Source of the DNA: an uncultured Saprospiraceae bacterium
GTDB lineage: Bacteria; Bacteroidota; Bacteroidia; Chitinophagales; Saprospiraceae
DNA length: 64,000 nt
Direction of reading: 5' to 3'
Assembly (NCBI GenBank): GCA_938016265.1
Contig: CALLWB010000041.1
Coordinates: 1 to 64,000 of the forward strand
Under the pieces are notes generated by a model. It saw only the letters and a program-made list of their open reading frames with translations. It did no database searches and was not told the DNA's origin. Both the position numbers and the translations under genes were made by a program. Positions 8,298 through 16,609 of the stretch are shown piece by piece (the first letter of the stretch is position 1; each line of letters opens with the position of its first letter).

Positions 8298-8375
8298 GCT
8301 AGTGAATTTACGTTTGGTCACAGGAACAGTTGTTGCTGGAGCCATGTAGCTTCGTTTGAATTTACGTTTAAACAT
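8295..8375 (-). CDS. 26-residue basic micro-protein candidate
   Basis: A minus-strand ORF of 26 codons plus stop. The peptide begins MFKRKFKRSYMAP and ends TVPVTKRKFTS, so a Lys-Arg-Lys-Phe motif occurs near both ends. At DNA level AAACGTAAATTCA is present twice. The support is positional: the stop codon overlaps the base of a near-perfect intrinsic terminator on the same strand, which argues that something short is transcribed here. No known family, signal peptide or membrane helix is evident. No clear Shine-Dalgarno is seen, which is normal in Bacteroidota. An alternative is a non-coding small RNA using this terminator. Confidence 0.45.
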   Translation of the reverse strand: MFKRKFKRSYMAPATTVPVTKRKFTS

Positions 8376-8798
8376 AGTTGTAAATTTGTTGACAGAGGCG
8401 TAGGAATTCCAAGCTGAAGATTTGCGAATTGCTCGCTTTTTTCAGTGTTTTTCCCTTAACTATTCCGTCAAGGTGATTAAAAAATTATTATTTGTTTTTG
8501 CTTGCGCGTTTCAATAGTACAAACCAAATTAATCTAAAGTAAGTTCCCCATTTTTAGAAATTATATAAATATTCAGACACCACTATACGGCAGTTACAAA
8601 ATAAAGTTTCGAATTAAAATAAAATAAATTCATTTATACTGAAAATTTGTTGATTCTCCTTTGCTGCTTGCTTATTGGACAATTATTCAGAATTAAAATT
8701 TTTGAAAAAAAATAGTGAAAAGTTATTTTTTGATAGCAAATAACTTAGGAACTCCATACTCTAGTACCTACCTTTGCGCCTTATTCATATAAAATTTT
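8376..8798. other. Intergenic region upstream of the PAP2-like gene
   Basis: 423 bp of AT-rich DNA separating the divergent micro-ORF from the membrane-protein gene. It contains the promoter of the latter (-7 box at 8769). Apart from poly-A/T runs I see no coding sequence or repeat. Confidence 0.4.
8769..8776 (+). promoter_or_regulatory. -7 promoter box (TACCTTTG)
   Basis: A perfect match to the Bacteroidota -7 consensus TAnnTTTG, 22 nt upstream of the ATG at 8799. No TTG occurs at a normal -33 spacing. Confidence 0.6.
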
Positions 8799-9422
8799 AT
8801 GGCTAGGGGAGTTGCACATATATTATCTTTCGTTTTTCACCCACTTCTGATGGTGACCTATGGGCTGTTGTTTCTAATGTGGGCCAATCCTTATGAATTT
8901 GGGGGAATTGGGCTTAAAGATCATGCTCCAATCCTTATTCTTCAAGTATTTATGTTGACTTTTATATTGCCGGTATTTTCTGTTATCATGATGAAAATGC
9001 TGGAAATGGTGGACGACATACAACTGAGCAACAAGCAGGATCGGACGATACCCTATATTACTACTGCCGTTTTTTATTGCTGGTTGAGTGTCAATTTGCA
9101 CTATAATCAGGTGTATCCAAAAATGTTCGAGATTTTCGCCATTGGCTCTACACTTGCCTTGTTTATCGCGTTTTTTGTGAATATTTTCTCAAAAATAAGT
9201 TTGCATACCGTCGGAATGGGAGGCCTAATTGGGTTGATTATTACTACGATGTTGTTTTACAGCTACGACAACCTGGAGTTTGCACTTATGGCCGCAATTA
9301 TTGTTGCTGGTCTTGTTGGTACCGCTCGTCTATTGCTGGAAGCTCATGAGTCTATGGATGTCTATGGAGGTTATCTTGTCGGCTTTTCTGCCCAACTTAT
9401 TGTCTTTGCTATTTTATATTAA
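8799..9422 (+). CDS. PAP2-like polytopic membrane protein
   Basis: A 207-aa membrane protein with five or six hydrophobic helices. The segment KISLHTVGMGGL (about residues 131-142) resembles the KxSxH..G..G core of PAP2-type phosphatases, and SNKQDRTIPY and LLLEAHESMDVYGGYLVG resemble the flanking conserved regions of Bacteroidota PAP2-related membrane proteins. The catalytic set is incomplete compared with classical PAP2 enzymes, so phosphatase activity on lipid phosphates is uncertain. A drug/metabolite transporter gene starts 11 nt after its stop. Confidence 0.5.
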   Translation: MARGVAHILSFVFHPLLMVTYGLLFLMWANPYEFGGIGLKDHAPILILQVFMLTFILPVFSVIMMKMLEMVDDIQLSNKQDRTIPYITTAVFYCWLSVNLHYNQVYPKMFEIFAIGSTLALFIAFFVNIFSKISLHTVGMGGLIGLIITTMLFYSYDNLEFALMAAIIVAGLVGTARLLLEAHESMDVYGGYLVGFSAQLIVFAILY

Positions 9423-9433
9423 AATACCATTGC

Positions 9434-10384
9434 GTGAAGACTCTACCAGCATTTATCCCACACATTTTGTTGTTTCTTGCGCAACTGATTTACGCGGCCA
9501 ACTATACGATTGCGAAGGAGGTCATGCCCAATTATATCAGCCCTTTTGGTTTTGTACTGCTTCGTGTTATTTTCGGATTGAGCTTTTTTCTTTTGTTTCA
9601 TACGTTGTTCATCAAAGAAAAAGTAGACAAGTCAGATATCCCTCGATTCATTCTTTGCGGGGTGTTTGGCATTACGATCAACCAACTCATGTTTCTTAAG
9701 GGGCTCAACTGGACGACACCGATCAATGCCTCACTGATTATGACAACGACGCCGATTTTGGTGCTTGTTATTTCTGCACTATTACTAGGAGAAAAAATCA
9801 CGTCAAAGAAAGTATTAGGCATTGGCTTGGGGGCGGCAGGGGCAATTTTCCTGATCACTTACGGCCAGGAAGTTGCCATCAATAAAAATGGGATGCTGGG
9901 CGATTTGATGATCTTCATCAATGCGCTTTCTTATGGTATTTATATTGTTCTTGCCAAGTCGCTAATGAAAAAATACAATCCTATAACTGTAGTAAAATGG
10001 GCATTCACTTTTGGGATATTTTTTGTATTTCCCTTCGGTATTCAGGAGGTGTTGGCGATAGATTGGGCGAGTTTTCCAACAGCAATTTGGTGGGCGGTCT
10101 TTTATGTATTGCTATGTACGACGGTCTTTGCGTATTTGTTCAACTCTATTGGGTTGAAGTTTTTAAATGCTTCTACGGTTAGTGTTTATATCTATTTGCA
10201 GCCGCTGCTTGCTGGATTGATTGCGCTTTTCTTTGCAAAAGATGTCCTTACTATAGAAAAGGTGTTTGCCGGGCTACTTATATTTGTCGGTGTTTACCTG
10301 GTAAGTCAGCAACGTAAAGATGCGGAGAGCGAGCGGCCAGAAGTAGGATCAAAGAATGTATTAGATGATGGGGAGATAGGCTAG
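9434..10384 (+). CDS. EamA/DMT-family transporter
   Basis: A 316-aa protein with ten predicted transmembrane helices and two tandem EamA repeats (about residues 8-140 and 150-290). Recognisable elements are YAANYTIAKEVMP, the LIMTTTPILVLVISALLLGE end of repeat 1 and the LQPLLAGLIALFFAKDVLT end of repeat 2. DMT proteins export small metabolites or amino acids; the substrate is unknown. Translation starts at a GTG (9434), 11 nt behind the PAP2-like gene, so the pair is probably one transcript. Its TAG overlaps the stop codon of the convergent glycosyltransferase gene by 4 nt. Confidence 0.85.
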   Translation: MKTLPAFIPHILLFLAQLIYAANYTIAKEVMPNYISPFGFVLLRVIFGLSFFLLFHTLFIKEKVDKSDIPRFILCGVFGITINQLMFLKGLNWTTPINASLIMTTTPILVLVISALLLGEKITSKKVLGIGLGAAGAIFLITYGQEVAINKNGMLGDLMIFINALSYGIYIVLAKSLMKKYNPITVVKWAFTFGIFFVFPFGIQEVLAIDWASFPTAIWWAVFYVLLCTTVFAYLFNSIGLKFLNASTVSVYIYLQPLLAGLIALFFAKDVLTIEKVFAGLLIFVGVYLVSQQRKDAESERPEVGSKNVLDDGEIG

Positions 10385-10983
10385 AACTTAGTAAGACGGT
10401 ACTTCACAGCATTCCAGTCTTCCTCATTATCCAAGTCAGAAAGCAACTCCAGTTTGCAGTACGAGTCCCCATGTTCTTCTACAGACTGCATAGAAATATC
10501 AAGCAAGTTAGACTGGCTCCAGGGTTTATCCTCAAACAAATAAGGCAACAATTTTCTCATGCCGAGCAAGTAGTACCCGCCATCATTGGCTGGACCGAAA
10601 ACCACATCGTAGGTGTCCAGTTTTTCAAACGCCTGGTCGATTATTTCCTTAGTCAACTCCGCACAGTCACTTCCTATGATGACCACTTTCGTGGAATTGG
10701 TGGTGGTGATTTGTTGTTGGAAAGCATGCAGCATTCGGTCGCCTAGATTGTTGCCTTCTTGCACGTGTTTGTGAAAGTTGGCAGTTGACCAGTTGTCTGT
10801 TGTTATTTTGTTAGAATAATAAAGGTGTCTGCTCGCATCTACTTGCAACGTGAGTGCTTTGGTGTAGGCCAACAATTGCAGATACACCGAAAGTGCCTGG
10901 TCGTCTCCTATGGTTTTAGCCAATCGGGTTTTGACCTTTCCCTTTTCGGGATTTTTTATAAAAATCAGTAGTTTGTTCTTCAA
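10381..10983 (-). CDS. TIGR04282-family glycosyltransferase
   Basis: A 200-aa GT-A fold enzyme of the DUF2064/TIGR04282 family. Hallmarks are LIFIKNPEKGKVKTRLA at the N terminus, VVIIGSDCAELT (about residues 97-108) and DVVFGPANDGGYYLLGM (about 125-141). Members of the family have been linked to arsenosugar biosynthesis where other ars genes are near, but none are here, so the acceptor is unknown. The start is a TTG (10983) directly abutting the TAA of the adaptor gene upstream, which indicates translational coupling in the tolC-adaptor operon. Confidence 0.8.
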   Translation of the reverse strand: MKNKLLIFIKNPEKGKVKTRLAKTIGDDQALSVYLQLLAYTKALTLQVDASRHLYYSNKITTDNWSTANFHKHVQEGNNLGDRMLHAFQQQITTTNSTKVVIIGSDCAELTKEIIDQAFEKLDTYDVVFGPANDGGYYLLGMRKLLPYLFEDKPWSQSNLLDISMQSVEEHGDSYCKLELLSDLDNEEDWNAVKYRLTKF

Positions 10984-12402
10984 TTATTTGTCTTTTTTCC
11001 AGGAGGACTTGCCTTTATTTTTTTTCTTCGTTTTGTCTTCCAGTTTTACGGACATTCCTTGTTCGAGTTTTCTGGAGACGGCGGTGTAGGGCCCGATTAC
11101 TATCTCCTCATTTTCTTCAAGGCCTGATTTTATTTCAATATAAGAATCATCCTGAATTCCGGTTTTTACTTCTTTGAGAATAACGCTGTCCGATTCAAAA
11201 ACAAATACCACTTCTCTGAGCTCGACCTCCTTCACACTTTCCTCTTCGTCTTCATCCTCCCTGGTGGTTACGGCCTGAATAGGGGCGGCCAGAATTCCAG
11301 CAACAACATTGGTCTTTATCTCCACAGAGGCAGACATTCCCGGACGGAAGGGGTACGTCTTTTTCTTTTCCAAAATATCCGAATAAGACGACGGCAACAA
11401 GCGAACTTTAACCGTAAAGTTGGTCACCTGATCCGTATTCAATGAAGAAATTCCCGTCCCCGTATTATTGGCAGAATTGGCGATTTGAGTCACCACCCCC
11501 TTAAATGTCCGGTCAACATAAGCATCCACTTCCACCCTAGCAGTATCGCCAAGTTTCACCCGAAGGACATCATTTTCACTAACATCAACTTGCACTTCCA
11601 TCGAAGACATGTTTGCAATCCGCATGATTTCTGTACCAGCCATCTGAGAAGTACCAACTACGCGTTCTCCTTTCTTCATATTTAGTTTGGAAATCACACC
11701 GCTTACCGGAGCGTAGACCGTGGCTCTTTTGAGGTTGTTCTTCGCTTCCTTTTCGTTTGCTCTTGCGCTTTCTACATTGAATCCTGCTGCTTTTGATCGT
11801 TCTTGTGCGGAGACGATACTTGCTTGTGCAGCCTCTACATTAGCTTCTCCTGCCGCTTTGTTTGCCTTTAATGCGCGCAAGGAAGAATTGGACGCCTGTA
11901 AGTCAGCATCCGAAATAACTCCTTCTTTATGTAGTTTCTGATTTCGATCATAAATATTCTGTGCATTCTCTATTTGAGCGTCAAACTGTAAAATTTGTGC
12001 TTCTGCCTGCTTCAGATTGGATTGGAATTGGGCGATTTGTGATCGGGCGTCTGCCAAACTGGCTTCTGAGCTATTGGCTGTTGCGATTGCACGCTCTACC
12101 ACTGATTTATAGATTTCTGGATTTACTTTTACTAGCAGCTGGCCAACTTTTACGGTATCTCCTTCTTCTACATAAAGTTCGACGATTTCTCCTGAGACAT
12201 CAGAACTGATACTTAGTTCTTCTTCAGGAAATATCCTTCCACTAGCGGTTACGGTTTCAACAATCGTCCTTTTTTTTAATTGCTCGATTTTCACCTCTGT
12301 TTTATTTCGCTCTGCTTTAGATTTATTATTCCACCAGGCAAAAGCCACCATTGCCAAAACAATGACTCCCAGAATAATTAATAACTTATTATTTCCTCTC
12401 AT
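10984..12402 (-). CDS. Efflux periplasmic adaptor (HlyD/MacA type)
   Basis: A 472-aa membrane-fusion protein with one N-terminal membrane anchor (about residues 6-24). A lipoyl half-domain follows (GEIVELYVEEGDTVKVGQLL), then a long alpha-hairpin (about 115-225, rich in AQ/EA heptads) and the second lipoyl half (VYAPVSGVISKLNMKKGERV). The beta-barrel and membrane-proximal regions complete it, and the C terminus is very basic (KDKTKKKNKGKSSWKK-like). Such adaptors bridge an inner-membrane pump and a TolC channel. The TolC partner is 43 nt upstream. No ABC or RND pump gene follows, which is unusual, since MacB-type genes normally complete the set. Confidence 0.9.
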   Translation of the reverse strand: MRGNNKLLIILGVIVLAMVAFAWWNNKSKAERNKTEVKIEQLKKRTIVETVTASGRIFPEEELSISSDVSGEIVELYVEEGDTVKVGQLLVKVNPEIYKSVVERAIATANSSEASLADARSQIAQFQSNLKQAEAQILQFDAQIENAQNIYDRNQKLHKEGVISDADLQASNSSLRALKANKAAGEANVEAAQASIVSAQERSKAAGFNVESARANEKEAKNNLKRATVYAPVSGVISKLNMKKGERVVGTSQMAGTEIMRIANMSSMEVQVDVSENDVLRVKLGDTARVEVDAYVDRTFKGVVTQIANSANNTGTGISSLNTDQVTNFTVKVRLLPSSYSDILEKKKTYPFRPGMSASVEIKTNVVAGILAAPIQAVTTREDEDEEESVKEVELREVVFVFESDSVILKEVKTGIQDDSYIEIKSGLEENEEIVIGPYTAVSRKLEQGMSVKLEDKTKKKNKGKSSWKKDK

Positions 12403-12445
12403 AATGTGCTCGTTCTATAGAAATGAATAAAGACAGATTTCGTAA

Positions 12446-13870
12446 TTACAGTTTTATTTGCTTCCCAACATAAAAATCCAACACCTTTAACTGAAACAAA
12501 AACCGGTATTCTGCACTGACGAGATTTGCCTTTGCAATATCCAAATTGTCCTTTGCTCCAGCATATTCGAAAGTGGTCGCTGCCCCTAGATTGTATCGCT
12601 TTTCGGTGCTATCGAAAGCTAAGGTCTGTGCTTCGACCGATTTTTTTGCTGCGGCTAATTCTTTTTCAGTGCCTCGGGCGTCTGCCAATGCTCGTTGGAT
12701 GTCTGCTTTCAGCTGTTGGCGTGCCTGATCGGCGGTGTACTCTTGACTGATGACGTTTAGTTCTGCTCGCTGCACATTCAATTTGCTTACGCCGTTATTA
12801 TAGATAGGGACGGACAGTCGGAGACCAACTGCTTGACTGAAGTTGTCTGCCAATTGATTAAAGTAAGCGTAATTACCAAAAACGGGATCTTGGCTTGGGA
12901 AACCGATGTCGACAGGCATTCCTCCGATGTCTACAGATATTGTTTCTACCGTTTGATCCACTCTTTCTAACTTTCTTGCTCTACTAGAGTAGTTCGTCCC
13001 CAAAGATCCAAAAGCTGAAAGTGATGGCTGCAAGGCACCTTTTGCCACATCTACTCCCGTTTTTGCACTCATCTTTTTATATTCGTTGGCCATTATTTGA
13101 GGCTGGGTGTTTATGGCTTCTGTATATAGATTTTCGACAGTCATGGTGGCGAGATCTGTGTTTTCTGGGACTAATATTTCTGGTCGAACAATGGTCATCT
13201 CAAAATCAGATTCCTTATTGAGCAATGACTTTAAGGTGATATAAGCAGTTTGCACCAAATTCTCAGCAAAGATGATTGCTTGTTCATCTGAAAATGTTTG
13301 CGCTTCTATAGTTAGTCGATTTACTCTTGGTAGTTGCCCAGCGTTGATCAGGATGTCTGTCCGTTCCAATTGTCTCTTTGTGGTGACTAGCCTGTTTTTA
13401 GCAATTTCGACCTGATCTTCGTTTAGTAAGATCTGTAGATAGGCTTGAGCGACGCTGAGTGCGATGTTATTCATCACGGTTTCTTTGTCGGCTTCGGAGG
13501 CGAGGAGGTCGTATTCACTTCTTTTTAGAGAATTTTTCAGTTGGAATCCGTTGTATATGGGCGCTCCTGCAGAGAGGGAGAAACTATTTGCTTGTAATGA
13601 TTGTGCAATAAAGGAGTTGGATGTTGGGTCAATAGATCGTCCAAAATTGGCGCTGTAATTTCCAACCCCGTTTAGATTCGGGTATCTGGCTTGTTTGCTT
13701 TGTTTTTGGCCGATCTCGGCCTGGTCTACTCCAATAGAAGATTGTAGAACCTGGATGTTGTATTGCTGAGCATATCTAATACAATCCTCCAGCGTCCATG
13801 TTTCTTGAGTAAAACCGGAGGAACAGAACACAAATAACAACAAAATGGTAAACAAGGCAATTTTGCGCAT
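12446..13870 (-). CDS. TolC-family outer-membrane efflux protein
   Basis: A 474-aa protein with a signal peptide (residues 1-21, ending SSGFTQ) and two outer-membrane efflux repeats. These are rich in long amphipathic helices (LEDCIRYAQQYNIQVLQ and KQLKADIQRALADARGTEKE regions). TolC trimers form an outer-membrane barrel with a periplasmic helical tunnel. It is the first gene of a three-gene minus-strand operon with the adaptor and the TIGR04282 enzyme. The length and ATG at 13870 are normal for the family. Confidence 0.9.
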   Translation of the reverse strand: MRKIALFTILLLFVFCSSGFTQETWTLEDCIRYAQQYNIQVLQSSIGVDQAEIGQKQSKQARYPNLNGVGNYSANFGRSIDPTSNSFIAQSLQANSFSLSAGAPIYNGFQLKNSLKRSEYDLLASEADKETVMNNIALSVAQAYLQILLNEDQVEIAKNRLVTTKRQLERTDILINAGQLPRVNRLTIEAQTFSDEQAIIFAENLVQTAYITLKSLLNKESDFEMTIVRPEILVPENTDLATMTVENLYTEAINTQPQIMANEYKKMSAKTGVDVAKGALQPSLSAFGSLGTNYSSRARKLERVDQTVETISVDIGGMPVDIGFPSQDPVFGNYAYFNQLADNFSQAVGLRLSVPIYNNGVSKLNVQRAELNVISQEYTADQARQQLKADIQRALADARGTEKELAAAKKSVEAQTLAFDSTEKRYNLGAATTFEYAGAKDNLDIAKANLVSAEYRFLFQLKVLDFYVGKQIKL

Positions 13871-14062
13871 AATGAGTATATTGAAATTTTCAGATTATTC
13901 TGAGTACAATGTTACTTTCTTCAAGAAGATTAATCTAATTAATTATATCAAGGTGGAAAAATCATGGATTAACTTTATTTTACACCGGATTTAAAAAAAC
14001 AATATTAATCTAAATAAGGTTTTAGGTTTAATTGTTAATATTAAGAATATAAAATTATAAAT

Positions 14063-14506
14063 ATGCTTTCTGTACTTAGTGATGATCATTTTATGAAAGC
14101 GGCCCTGCAAGAGGCGCAAAAAGCAGCAGATCTGGGAGAAGTACCTGTTGGTGCTGTAGTTGTTTGTAAAAATCAAATAATCGCCCGTGCCCACAATCAA
14201 ACTGAAATGTTGAATGATGTAACGGCGCACGCAGAAATTCTTGCTGTGACGTCTGCGGCCAACTATCTGGGAGGCAAATATCTGGATGAGTGTACCCTTT
14301 ATATTACGCTGGAGCCTTGTACGATGTGCGGTGGGGCGCTTTATTGGGCGCAGCTCGGCAAGCTGGTTTTCGGTGCAAGTGACGACAAACGAGGGTATAA
14401 GGTGCACAAGGAGCGGGTGTTGCATCCTCGGACGACCGTCATTCATGGTATTATGGAGAACGAGTGTAGTGCCTTGCTGAAGGAGTTTTTTGCTGCCAAA
14501 CGGTAA
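14063..14506 (+). CDS. tadA: TadA-like nucleoside deaminase
   Basis: A 147-aa zinc deaminase of the CDA/TadA fold. The zinc site is HAE at residues 56-58 (His56 ligand, Glu58 proton shuttle) with PCTMC at 85-89 (Cys86 and Cys89). The flanking sequence VPVGAVVV...AHNQTE and the C-terminal helix fit tRNA adenosine-34 deaminase, which makes inosine in the tRNA-Arg anticodon. Guanine or cytosine deaminase paralogues have similar motifs, so the symbol is a best guess. It converges on an XRE regulator gene with only 6 nt between the stop codons. Confidence 0.8.
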   Translation: MLSVLSDDHFMKAALQEAQKAADLGEVPVGAVVVCKNQIIARAHNQTEMLNDVTAHAEILAVTSAANYLGGKYLDECTLYITLEPCTMCGGALYWAQLGKLVFGASDDKRGYKVHKERVLHPRTTVIHGIMENECSALLKEFFAAKR

Positions 14507-14512
14507 CTATTA

Positions 14513-14887
14513 CTAGGAGGCTTTTTTCTTTATTCTGTTGTCTTTTTTAGCTTTAAGGTCTTGGAGATCTTTCTTTAGGGTGGAGAAATCAAATGTGTCT
14601 TCTACGAAAAGATAATTGATCATCTTATCCATAATTGGTTTTACCTCCTCATAGTTTTCCTTTTTGTGTGCTGGTATTTTGTCATCATTCAATGCTAAGA
14701 AATTGATGGCGGACAATGGAACTTCAAAAACATTTGCTAGTTTTTGGAGTAATACCATACTAGGAAGTTTAGCACCATTTTCTATTTTCGATAAATATTC
14801 TGGTGTAATATCACAAGCAAGAGCTACATCTTTCTGAAAAAGACCTTTCTGCTCTCTAAATGATTTTATAATTTTTGCATATTGCAT
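14513..14887 (-). CDS. XRE-family HTH transcriptional regulator
   Basis: A 124-aa DNA-binding protein. The Cro/C1-type helix-turn-helix covers about residues 5-62 (IIKSFREQKGLFQKDVALAC, then PEYLSKIENGAKLPS). The remaining 60 residues are charged and helical (DFSTLKKDLQDLKAKKDNRI) and carry no recognisable ligand domain. Targets are unknown; the small size and stand-alone position suggest autoregulation. Confidence 0.85.
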   Translation of the reverse strand: MQYAKIIKSFREQKGLFQKDVALACDITPEYLSKIENGAKLPSMVLLQKLANVFEVPLSAINFLALNDDKIPAHKKENYEEVKPIMDKMINYLFVEDTFDFSTLKKDLQDLKAKKDNRIKKKAS

Positions 14888-15295
14888 AAAACTAAAATTT
14901 AATGTGAATAATCAAGTTTGGATTAATCAGATTTAAGTCAAGACCCCTTCTTTTAATAGAAAATACTATCCAATCCTTGGTACAATGCTTTTTTGCAAAA
15001 ACCAGAAAGATCGCCAGCTACAGTCGCAAGACACTTAAACTTATAGTACAAGTCAAGTCTGTTTCAATAGTTTTCTATTTTCACCTTATTTCCTTAAAGA
15101 AAGAGACTTTTCCCTTCCAATTCCGTCAAAATATCAGAAATTCCCTATTTAAGAATTATTTATTTTTAAATTCGTAGTCCAAAATTTGATCGGGGGTCAA
15201 AAAAGACTATTTCATAGGCCCTTTTTTTTATTTTGGCACAAAAATGGCAAAGAGCCAATCGTAAAAACTACCTAATCATTAAAAATAGTATAACC
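14888..15295. other. Divergent intergenic region
   Basis: 408 bp between the XRE gene and the secreted coiled-coil gene. A near-consensus -7 box (TATTTTGG, 15229-15236, one mismatch) probably serves the plus-strand gene. A small TGGC/GCCA hairpin lies in its leader. I see no coding sequence. Confidence 0.4.
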
Positions 15296-15961
15296 ATGAA
15301 AAAACTAGTTCTATTCACTTTCGCATTTCTTTTTTTCGCATCAGCTACTTTTGCGCAGTTGATCAAACAAGGAAATCGCTCTTGTAGTCAAGGATCTCAA
15401 AACTCAATGTCTATCGAACTTCGTAAAACGGAGAAAAAAGATGTCGAAAAAGAGTTTACCAAGTACATCGATAAGTACAAAGGAAAAACCAAACTAGACA
15501 AAAAATCCGGCGAAATATTCAGTGACAACGCCATCATCAAAGAAATTGGAAACAATGATTTGGATATCTATTCGCGTGTAACGGAGAGCGGAGAAAATAC
15601 CATTCTTACTGTATGGTTTGATCTTGGAGGCGCATTCTTAAATTCAGAGATGCACCCAACGGAGTATGCCGTCGCTGAAAAAATCATCATGGAATTCGCG
15701 ATAAGCGTATCTAAAGGATTGTTAGAAGATCAACTAAAAGAAGAGGAAAAAGTATTGAAGAAAATCGAAGGCGATCTTAAAAAATTAGTAAAAGACAAGG
15801 AAGGCTACGAAAAAGACATCGAAAAGGCGAAAGAGCTTATCGCTCAACGTGAAAACGATATCCGAGCGAACATTGACAGCCAAAAAAATACCGCTGTACA
15901 GATCGAAACTCAAAACCAAGTCGTCGCAAAAGTCAAAGCAAAAATCAAAAGCTTAGACTAA
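15296..15961 (+). CDS. Secreted coiled-coil protein of unknown function
   Basis: I do not recognise a family. From the ATG at 15296 the 221-aa product has a clean signal peptide (MKKLVLFTFAFLFFASATFA, cut before Gln21). A mixed region follows (about 40-140, containing WFDLGGAFLNSEMHPTEY), then a long Lys/Glu-rich coiled coil (about 145-215). A periplasmic or envelope location is likely. A TTG 63 nt upstream keeps the frame open, but the signal peptide fixes the start used here. An intrinsic terminator follows, so the gene is probably monocistronic. Confidence 0.7.
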   Translation: MKKLVLFTFAFLFFASATFAQLIKQGNRSCSQGSQNSMSIELRKTEKKDVEKEFTKYIDKYKGKTKLDKKSGEIFSDNAIIKEIGNNDLDIYSRVTESGENTILTVWFDLGGAFLNSEMHPTEYAVAEKIIMEFAISVSKGLLEDQLKEEEKVLKKIEGDLKKLVKDKEGYEKDIEKAKELIAQRENDIRANIDSQKNTAVQIETQNQVVAKVKAKIKSLD

Positions 15962-16008
15962 TCAACAAATAAGAGATTACTTAACTATTTCAGCTTAGAT
16001 AAGTATTG

Positions 16009-16044
16009 GTCCGGGGAGCGTCAAACCTTCCTGGACTTTTTTTT
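16009..16044 (+). terminator. Intrinsic terminator
   Basis: GTCCGGGGAG (16009-16018) pairs with CTTCCTGGAC (16027-16036) in a 10-bp stem including two G-U pairs, followed by eight T. It ends the secreted coiled-coil gene. Confidence 0.8.
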
Positions 16045-16155
16045 GCTAAGATTGAACTTCCTTCATTAAGAGAACGTTATAAAAACCGAAAATAGCATCA
16101 AAAAATAGGAATTCCCGTATAGTTTTCTTTACTTACCAATACAATACTACAAATT

Positions 16156-16548
16156 ATGGCTACCACAAAACGGATGAACCAAATAGCATCCACCATACAA
16201 AGGGAAATAAGCATTGTACTCCGACAAGAAGGAACTTATATTTACGGCAATGCCCTTGTAACAGTCACTCAAGTAAAAATGACACCAGATCTGGGACTTG
16301 CAAGAATCTACCTAAGCGTCTACAATGTGCAGGACAAATCGATGGTCGTTGAGTTAGTATCGCAAAACCTACAAAGGATTCGCCAATCACTTGCCTACCG
16401 CGTAAAAAAACACATGCGGAGAGTTCCAAATCTTGAGTTTTTTGAAGACGACACTCTCGATGAGATGTACCGCTTGAGAGAACTATTCGATAAAATAGAA
16501 ACCAAGGATCCAAGTAATGAAAACACCGACGATACAAAAAATGAATAA
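16156..16548 (+). CDS. rbfA: Ribosome-binding factor A
   Basis: A 130-aa KH-fold 30S assembly factor. The family pattern is seen in MATTKRMNQIASTIQREISI, VTVTQVKMTPDLGLARIYLS and RRVPNLEFFEDDTLDE, the conserved core near the C terminus. RbfA helps mature the 5' end of 16S rRNA and aids growth in the cold. Length is normal, with a short acidic tail (SNENTDDTKNE). The LolC/E-type permease gene starts 61 nt downstream, an arrangement common in Bacteroidota. Confidence 0.93.
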   Translation: MATTKRMNQIASTIQREISIVLRQEGTYIYGNALVTVTQVKMTPDLGLARIYLSVYNVQDKSMVVELVSQNLQRIRQSLAYRVKKHMRRVPNLEFFEDDTLDEMYRLRELFDKIETKDPSNENTDDTKNE

Positions 16549-16609
16549 TTGTCTGTTTTTCAAAATTTCACCATATATCCACCAATCTTTTAGGTCTCCG
16601 CAATAACAG

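Noticed and set aside
9280-9699. 139-codon ORF bridging the PAP2-like and DMT transporter genes
   Set aside because: It overlaps the two supported genes in another frame on the same strand and shows no domain.
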